Source: an uncultured Eubacteriales bacterium
Lineage (GTDB): Bacteria; Bacillota; Clostridia; Oscillospirales; Acutalibacteraceae
Length of the DNA stretch: 9,604 nucleotides
Reading direction: 5' to 3'
NCBI GenBank assembly: GCA_902462035.1
Contig: CABQAC010000060.1
Location: forward strand, 1-9,604
Shown here piece after piece: positions 5,737 through 9,604 of the stretch. A program made the position numbers and the translations under genes. The stretch's first letter is position 1. Every line of letters starts with the position of its first letter. The notes beneath the pieces were generated by a model. That model had not been told where the DNA came from. It saw nothing but the letters and a program-made list of their open reading frames with translations, and did no database searches.

Positions 5737-7686
5737 CTAGCGGCGGACCCAAACGGTCATCTCCCCCACGCCGCGGTTGGCCCAGGCATAGTAAGGAATC
5801 CATTTTAACGAAACATCCCGGCATTGCAGCGCCTGGGCGGGCCGGTACAACGTGTCCGCGTCCCAGCCCGACTGGTCTAAAACCTTGCCGCGGGACTGTA
5901 AGGTCACCACGCCGCCCAGCAGTTCCGGTTCCATCTTTTCCTGGAAATCCGGATCGTCCGCCAGAAGCACACGGTGCAAGTCGGGACCGTTATCTTCCTG
6001 TTCCAGGCAGTAAACCACCGGCCCCCTGGTTACCGCGACTTTGCCGATATCCTCGCGCACACGCGGGTTGGCGGCAATGACTTGGGGGGTCAGATCCAAC
6101 TGAAGGTTCACCACATCGCCGTCGGTCCAGGTCCGGCGAATGACCGCGTAACCATCTTCCATCCGGCACGCGGCTTCGGCCCCGTTGACCGTCAGCCTGT
6201 AGCGGCCGCCGCACCAGCCGGGAATTCGGATGGCATAAGCAAAGTCCACCGGGCTTTCGGTTTTGACGCGGACCGCCACATCCCCTTTCCAAGGATAGCC
6301 GGTTTCCACCGCGAACGCCACCGGTTTACCGGACAGCGACGCCTGGAACCCGCCGCCCAGGAACAGGTGGGTGTAAACGGCGTCTTCACGGACCGTATAG
6401 GCATAGTTGCCAACCGACATCATCAAACGGGCCACATTGGGCGGGCAGCACGCGCAGCCGAACCATTTTTGCCGCTCCACCTTTACATGGGCATGCTGCT
6501 TATCCTTGCCCGACGCTTCCGGATTGACCTCCAGCGGGTTTACGTAGAAAAATTTGGTTCCATCCAGCGACATGCCGCTGATGACGCCGTTAAACAGCGC
6601 GCGCTCCATGACGTCCGCCACCTGGGCCGAAGGCTTTAGTTCCAGCATCCGCCGGGCGAAAAACACCAGGCCGATGGCAGCGCAGGTTTCGCCGTACACG
6701 GTATCGTTGGGCAGGTCGTAATCATAGGTAAAAGCTTCGCCGAACGGGGAAGCGCCCACCGCTCCGGTGATGTACATCTGCCGGTTGGTCACGTTATTCC
6801 AAAGGGTTTGGCAGGTTTCCGCAAGGCCGTCGTCCCCAGTCAGCCGCGCTACGTCCGCCATGCCGGCGTACAGGTACATGGCGCGTACGGCGTGGCCTTC
6901 GGCCACTTTTTGGTCGCGGACCGGCTTGCCCGCCTGATAATATTGGAACCCAAAGTGGGAGTCGCTCCAATTATTCTTTTTGCCCAGGCGCTGGGACTCT
7001 TCTTCAAAGTACAGGGGGCTTTGGCCGCGCTCGTCGATAAAATACTTCGCCAACGCCAAATGCCTGGGATCGCCGGTGATGTTGTACAGCTTGACCAGGG
7101 CCATTTCAATCACTTCGTGCCCGGGGTAACCGTGGGTCTTGCCCTCCTCGCGGCCAAACACCGAATCCACATAATCGACATAACGGATCATGGCGTCCAG
7201 CAGCTTCCGCTTGCCGGTGGCGTCGTAATAAGCGATGGCGCCTTCCAGCAAGTGGCCCATGCAGTACAGCTCATGGTGGCTGCACAAGTTCGTCCAGCGT
7301 TTATCCAGCCCGTTGATGATATAGTAAGTATCCAGGTAACCGTCCGGCTGCTGGGCGGCGACTACCAGGTCGATTGCCTCGTCCGCTATTTTTTCGAGCT
7401 CCTTGTCCGGATGAACGGTCAACGCGTAGCCCACCGCTTCGATCCATTTGGCAAAGTCGCTGTCCTGGAATACGCAGCCCTGGAACTCGCCTTCCTGCAG
7501 GCCGGCCGCAACACGGAAATTTTCCATACAGTGACTGGGGCTTGCGCCCTCGACCCGGTCGTTAAGCGCGTCCCACTGGTAGGGAATCACCTTGGTCCGC
7601 ACCAATTCCATCATCCGGCCCCAAAACGGGTCGGTAACAGTAACGGCGGATACGGGAAGCGGCGCAGTAAATTGAGTTTTGTCCAT
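5737..7686 (-). CDS. GH127 beta-L-arabinofuranosidase
   Basis: A complete 649-residue enzyme, close in length to the characterised Bifidobacterium longum HypBA1, which removes beta-linked L-arabinofuranose from plant oligosaccharides using a zinc-bound cysteine nucleophile. The opening TVTDPFWGRMM and the (alpha/alpha)-barrel repeats with QQPDGYLDT, HHELYCMGHLLEG and KTHGYPGHEVIE are typical. Matching by spacing to HypBA1, the metal ligands are Glu333 and Cys335 (YGETC) with Cys413/Cys414 in CACCPPNVAR, one of which is the nucleophile, and Glu317 in SPFGEAFT is the acid/base. No signal peptide is present, so it should act in the cytosol on imported oligosaccharides. Start: ATG with AAAGGAG 10 nt upstream. 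It is divergent from an AraC-type regulator that probably controls it. No transporter or other arabinan gene is in view, and no clear terminator follows. Confidence 0.94.
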   Translation of the reverse strand: MDKTQFTAPLPVSAVTVTDPFWGRMMELVRTKVIPYQWDALNDRVEGASPSHCMENFRVAAGLQEGEFQGCVFQDSDFAKWIEAVGYALTVHPDKELEKIADEAIDLVVAAQQPDGYLDTYYIINGLDKRWTNLCSHHELYCMGHLLEGAIAYYDATGKRKLLDAMIRYVDYVDSVFGREEGKTHGYPGHEVIEMALVKLYNITGDPRHLALAKYFIDERGQSPLYFEEESQRLGKKNNWSDSHFGFQYYQAGKPVRDQKVAEGHAVRAMYLYAGMADVARLTGDDGLAETCQTLWNNVTNRQMYITGAVGASPFGEAFTYDYDLPNDTVYGETCAAIGLVFFARRMLELKPSAQVADVMERALFNGVISGMSLDGTKFFYVNPLEVNPEASGKDKQHAHVKVERQKWFGCACCPPNVARLMMSVGNYAYTVREDAVYTHLFLGGGFQASLSGKPVAFAVETGYPWKGDVAVRVKTESPVDFAYAIRIPGWCGGRYRLTVNGAEAACRMEDGYAVIRRTWTDGDVVNLQLDLTPQVIAANPRVREDIGKVAVTRGPVVYCLEQEDNGPDLHRVLLADDPDFQEKMEPELLGGVVTLQSRGKVLDQSGWDADTLYRPAQALQCRDVSLKWIPYYAWANRGVGEMTVWVRR

Positions 7687-7949
7687 CGATTGTACGCTCC
7701 TTTCCTAATAAGGTGTCAAAACGCCAGGTTTTTATCCAGCGCGCAGCACCCTTTCCAACTGAACCAGTTCGTGATATAATGCATCCTATACTGCCCTAAC
7801 CAAGCAAAAACCGTGGTTATTTCTCTAATTTGAAGAAAATAGAGCAGGTTTCGCCTCGTTTTTTTGGGCAGCAGCACTTGTTTATACTATATGCTTGTTT
7901 CGATTGTCCCGCAAGATTCAATTCCACAGAATAGGTGGCGAAAACCCAG
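7687..7949. promoter_or_regulatory. Divergent control region between GH127 and the AraC-type regulator
   Basis: No gene is seen. On the plus strand TTTCCA (7752-7757), 17 bp and TATAAT (7775-7780) form the best promoter-like pair, which would give the regulator mRNA a leader of roughly 165 nt. On the minus strand TTGCGG (7914-7909), 17 bp and TATAGT (7891-7886) could drive GH127. A short AACTG/CAGTT palindrome lies at 7757-7769 and an imperfect AT-rich inverted repeat at about 7818-7841. Direct repeats within the minus-strand promoter candidate are listed separately. I found no good catabolite (cre) site. Confidence 0.4.
7877..7900. repeat. CTTGTTT direct repeats, candidate AraC-type operator
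   Basis: CTTGTTT occurs at 7877-7883 and again at 7894-7900, 17 bp apart start to start. AraC-family proteins commonly bind two direct half-sites, and these lie within the candidate minus-strand promoter of GH127 and 50-70 bp upstream of the regulator gene. The spacing is shorter than the roughly two helical turns often seen, so the assignment is tentative. Confidence 0.35.
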
Positions 7950-8813
7950 ATGTTCTTTTTTACTGCTTCTGCCTCATCCCCTCTGCGGCACCTGACCAGC
8001 GGCAAATTGATCAGCCAGCAGCCATTCCTGCACCGGGCGCGGAACCTGGACACCTTTGTGCTGCTGCTGGGCTGCCAGGGGACTTTATATTTGGAACAGG
8101 AGAACCGGCCTCTTCAAATCGGGCCGGGCCAATTCGCGCTGCTATTCCCCGGCGTGCCACACCGCGGCGTCAAGCCCTCCGCACCGGGCCTTTCCTATTA
8201 TTGGTGCCATTTTCAGCCGCCGGATACGGGGAATCCCGTCTCCTCCCTTCCGGAAGGCTTCCATCCGGATCCGGCGCTCCTCCGCGGCCATTATGTGCTG
8301 CCAGAGGCCGGACAGCTGGAGTCCGGCGACAGGGCGGCGCTGCTGTTTCGCCAGCTGCTGGACACCGCCCGGCGCGGCGGCGGATCCGCCACCGCCGATT
8401 ACGCCTTGAGCCTGTTGATGCTGGAACTGTCACAGGAATTGTATGCCGCACCCGTGGGGGATTCGGCCCCCAAGCACCCCCGGCTGGCCGAAATTATGGA
8501 ATGGGTGCGCGCGAACTGCGACGCACCCCTGACGGTTCAGCAGGTGGCAGAGACGTTTTCCTACCACCCGGATTATCTGTCTGCGCTGTTTAAAGCCCAC
8601 ACGGGGCAGTCCCTGCTCCAATACCTGTTTCAAATCCGGCTTTCCAACGCCAAGCAGCTTTTGCTGAATTCCACACTGACCGTGCGGGAGATCGCCGGCG
8701 CGTGCGGGTACCTGGACGACAAACGGTTCATGAAGCGTTTCAAAGAATCCACAGACATGACTCCCACCCAATACCGCAACGCGTTCCAGGCCAAACACAT
8801 CAACAGCAAATAA
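7950..8813 (+). CDS. AraC/XylS-family transcriptional regulator with N-terminal cupin-type sensor
   Basis: A 287-residue regulator. Residues about 20-95 form a cupin-like sugar-sensing domain (LGCQGTLYLEQ, LQIGPGQFALLFPGVPHRG, YYWCHF). The C-terminal region from about 180 holds the two helix-turn-helix units: TVQQVAETFSYHPDYLSALFK, then the linker, and TVREIAGACGYLDDKRFMKRFK ending in the family signature MTPTQYRNAF. Start: ATG at 7950 is preferred because AGGTGG lies 11 nt upstream; an in-frame GTG at 7935 has no ribosome-binding site. It is divergent from GH127, which it most likely controls in response to an arabinose-containing sugar (inference from context). No clear terminator follows on the plus strand. 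Confidence 0.9.
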   Translation: MFFFTASASSPLRHLTSGKLISQQPFLHRARNLDTFVLLLGCQGTLYLEQENRPLQIGPGQFALLFPGVPHRGVKPSAPGLSYYWCHFQPPDTGNPVSSLPEGFHPDPALLRGHYVLPEAGQLESGDRAALLFRQLLDTARRGGGSATADYALSLLMLELSQELYAAPVGDSAPKHPRLAEIMEWVRANCDAPLTVQQVAETFSYHPDYLSALFKAHTGQSLLQYLFQIRLSNAKQLLLNSTLTVREIAGACGYLDDKRFMKRFKESTDMTPTQYRNAFQAKHINSK

Positions 8814-8838
8814 AAAAGCGGGGCGTCCCTCCTGCCCG
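8812..8838 (-). terminator. Candidate minus-strand terminator at the 3' end of the AraC-type gene
   Basis: On the minus strand CGGGC and GCCCCG can pair with one bulged base around a 9-nt loop, followed by CTTTTTTATTT. The U-tract is good but the stem is short. It would stop transcripts coming from the right before they run antisense through the regulator gene. Confidence 0.35.
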
Positions 8839-8953
8839 ATCAGAACATCAAAGATAAAAGGAACGCCGGCAACAATCCCCGGGAACAACACTACCGTGCT
8901 TTGACAGCTTTGAAAACAAGAGAAAGCGAGCAAGCAAACCTGTATGCTCTTAC

Positions 8954-8984
8954 AAAAGACAGTCCGCGTGAAAAGGCGGCTGTC
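8954..8984 (-). terminator. Candidate intrinsic terminator downstream of the P-type ATPase gene
   Basis: On the minus strand GACAGCCGC pairs with GCGG-A-CTGTC (9 bp, one bulged base, 8-nt loop) and is followed by TTTTGT. It lies about 120 nt beyond the ATPase stop codon. On the plus strand no U-tract follows. Confidence 0.5.
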
Positions 8985-9011
8985 CCGCCCCTTGTTGGAC
9001 GCAGTTAAATA

Positions 9012-9043
9012 GACGAGGGCATATCCTAAGATACACCCTCGTC
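9012..9043. repeat. Inverted repeat (GACGAGGG/CCCTCGTC) downstream of the P-type ATPase gene
   Basis: Eight-bp perfect arms, two mismatches and then TATC/GATA around a CTAA loop make a 14-position stem. Neither strand has a U-tract directly after it. It may protect the 3' end of the ATPase mRNA or act with the next hairpin in termination. Confidence 0.45.
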
Positions 9044-9104
9044 CACAAATTAACGATACATTCTTAGTCACGCCGGGGCGGTCTGCGCGGACCTTTTGTT
9101 CATT

Positions 9105-9604
9105 TCAGCCCTTTGCGCCTTCTTTTTTACGCGCCTTCCGCACCGCGCGATACAGCCGGATTTTCCGCTGAATCCAAGAAAACCCCATCATAACAGGATA
9201 GGACGCTGCCATCAGCGACAGCAGTAGAATCAGCTCCTCCCACCCAAAACGGTACAGGAAAAACACCTCGTGAAACACAACGACCGCGAAGAAGAAGGCC
9301 GCCGCCATGGCGCCCCAAAGCAATTTTCGCTTCCAGTCGAACGGCATACAGACCCGGAACAGCACCAGCAACCCGATAAATCCGGTGGAGATGGTCGCGA
9401 TGGTGGATACCTGTTCCGACGTCATGCGAAACGCGGCAGACAGCGCGACGATCACCACAATGTTTGTAACAATTGTAAGCGCACCGGGCAGGGCTTTTCC
9501 CAGCACGTTTGACAGAAAATGCCCCTGCCCCCGCCGGTTATTCGGTTCCAGCGCCAGCACGAAGGATGGAAACCCGATGGTCAGCGCGCTGATTAACGTC
9601 AGCT
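9105..9604 (-). CDS. P-type cation-transporting ATPase, C-terminal membrane part (5' end beyond window)
   Basis: The frame is open from the right edge and shows 165 residues to the TGA stop. It begins LTLISALTIGFPSFVLALEP and continues NNRRGQGHFLSNVLGKALPG, the conserved start of the last membrane block in HAD-type cation pumps such as the CtpE-like group. About five hydrophobic helices are visible, ending in a basic tail (QRKIRLYRAVRKARKKEG). The catalytic phosphorylation (DKTG) and ATP-binding regions are outside the window, so the ion cannot be assigned. The GTG at 9560 is an internal codon, not the true start, since the frame and the similarity both continue upstream. Confidence 0.85.
   Translation of the reverse strand, partial: LTLISALTIGFPSFVLALEPNNRRGQGHFLSNVLGKALPGALTIVTNIVVIVALSAAFRMTSEQVSTIATISTGFIGLLVLFRVCMPFDWKRKLLWGAMAAAFFFAVVVFHEVFFLYRFGWEELILLLSLMAASYPVMMGFSWIQRKIRLYRAVRKARKKEGAKG

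Larger units (their letters stand above)
8814..9104. other. Non-coding stretch between the AraC-type gene and the P-type ATPase gene, with three hairpins
   Basis: The two flanking genes converge here. I see no supported gene; the three hairpins listed separately account for most recognisable structure. In the AraC frame, about 60 codons after the stop stay open but have no start or ribosome-binding site and no recognisable similarity. Confidence 0.5.

Noticed and set aside
6808..7779. Long plus-strand open frame (323 codons) opposite GH127
   Set aside because: It lies wholly antisense to a well-supported GH127 gene and its control region, has no recognisable domain, and such frames are common opposite GC-rich coding sequence.
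8814..9008. About 60 open codons in frame after the AraC-type stop codon
   Set aside because: No start codon with a ribosome-binding site, no recognisable similarity, and it crosses the hairpins; stop readthrough has no other support.
9071..9096. Plus-strand GGTC/GACC hairpin followed by TTTTGTT
   Set aside because: A 4-bp stem is too short for a terminator, and no plus-strand gene ends close upstream.
9064..9102. 11-codon frame MNKRSAQTAPA just after the ATPase stop
   Set aside because: Only a weak purine-rich stretch precedes it, the peptide has no recognisable feature, and very short frames here are expected by chance.

Overview
The window looks like chromosomal DNA of a moderately GC-rich, anaerobic, gut-type Clostridium relative, with Oscillospiraceae/Ruminococcaceae as the best guess. 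The reasons are AGGAGG-type ribosome-binding sites, AT-rich intergenic regions between GC-richer genes, a GH127 arabinofuranosidase under an AraC regulator, an RNHCP protein, and a multi-domain GGDEF/HD-GYP protein. The organism assignment is inference from gene content. No mobile element, CRISPR array, tRNA or rRNA was seen.

Left block (1-4671, minus strand): three tightly packed genes that read as one operon. They are a small integral-membrane protein resembling isoprenylcysteine/phospholipid methyltransferases, a GH3-family acyl-adenylating (acid-amido synthetase-like) enzyme that overlaps it by ATGA, and, 4 bp further on, a large membrane receptor with GAF, GGDEF and HD-GYP domains whose last residues run off the left edge. 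The pairing of small-molecule chemistry with a c-di-GMP receptor suggests, as inference only, a coupled signal synthesis and response module.

Middle (4672-5736): an AT-rich promoter/operator stretch, an intrinsic terminator with a perfect 13-bp stem, and the zinc-ribbon-like RNHCP gene. Upstream of RNHCP is an unusual leader: a 13-codon ORF with a strong ribosome-binding site, a TGA followed after one base by an 11-bp hairpin, and a same-frame open extension that ends exactly in a GTGA overlap with the RNHCP start. The hairpin's distal arm can alternatively pair with the RNHCP ribosome-binding site.

Right block (5737-9604): a complete cytosolic GH127 beta-L-arabinofuranosidase with all expected metal and catalytic residues (minus), a divergently transcribed AraC-family regulator (plus) with a shared control region holding CTTGTTT direct repeats, a non-coding stretch with three hairpins, and the C-terminal membrane part of a P-type cation ATPase (minus) whose start lies beyond the right edge.
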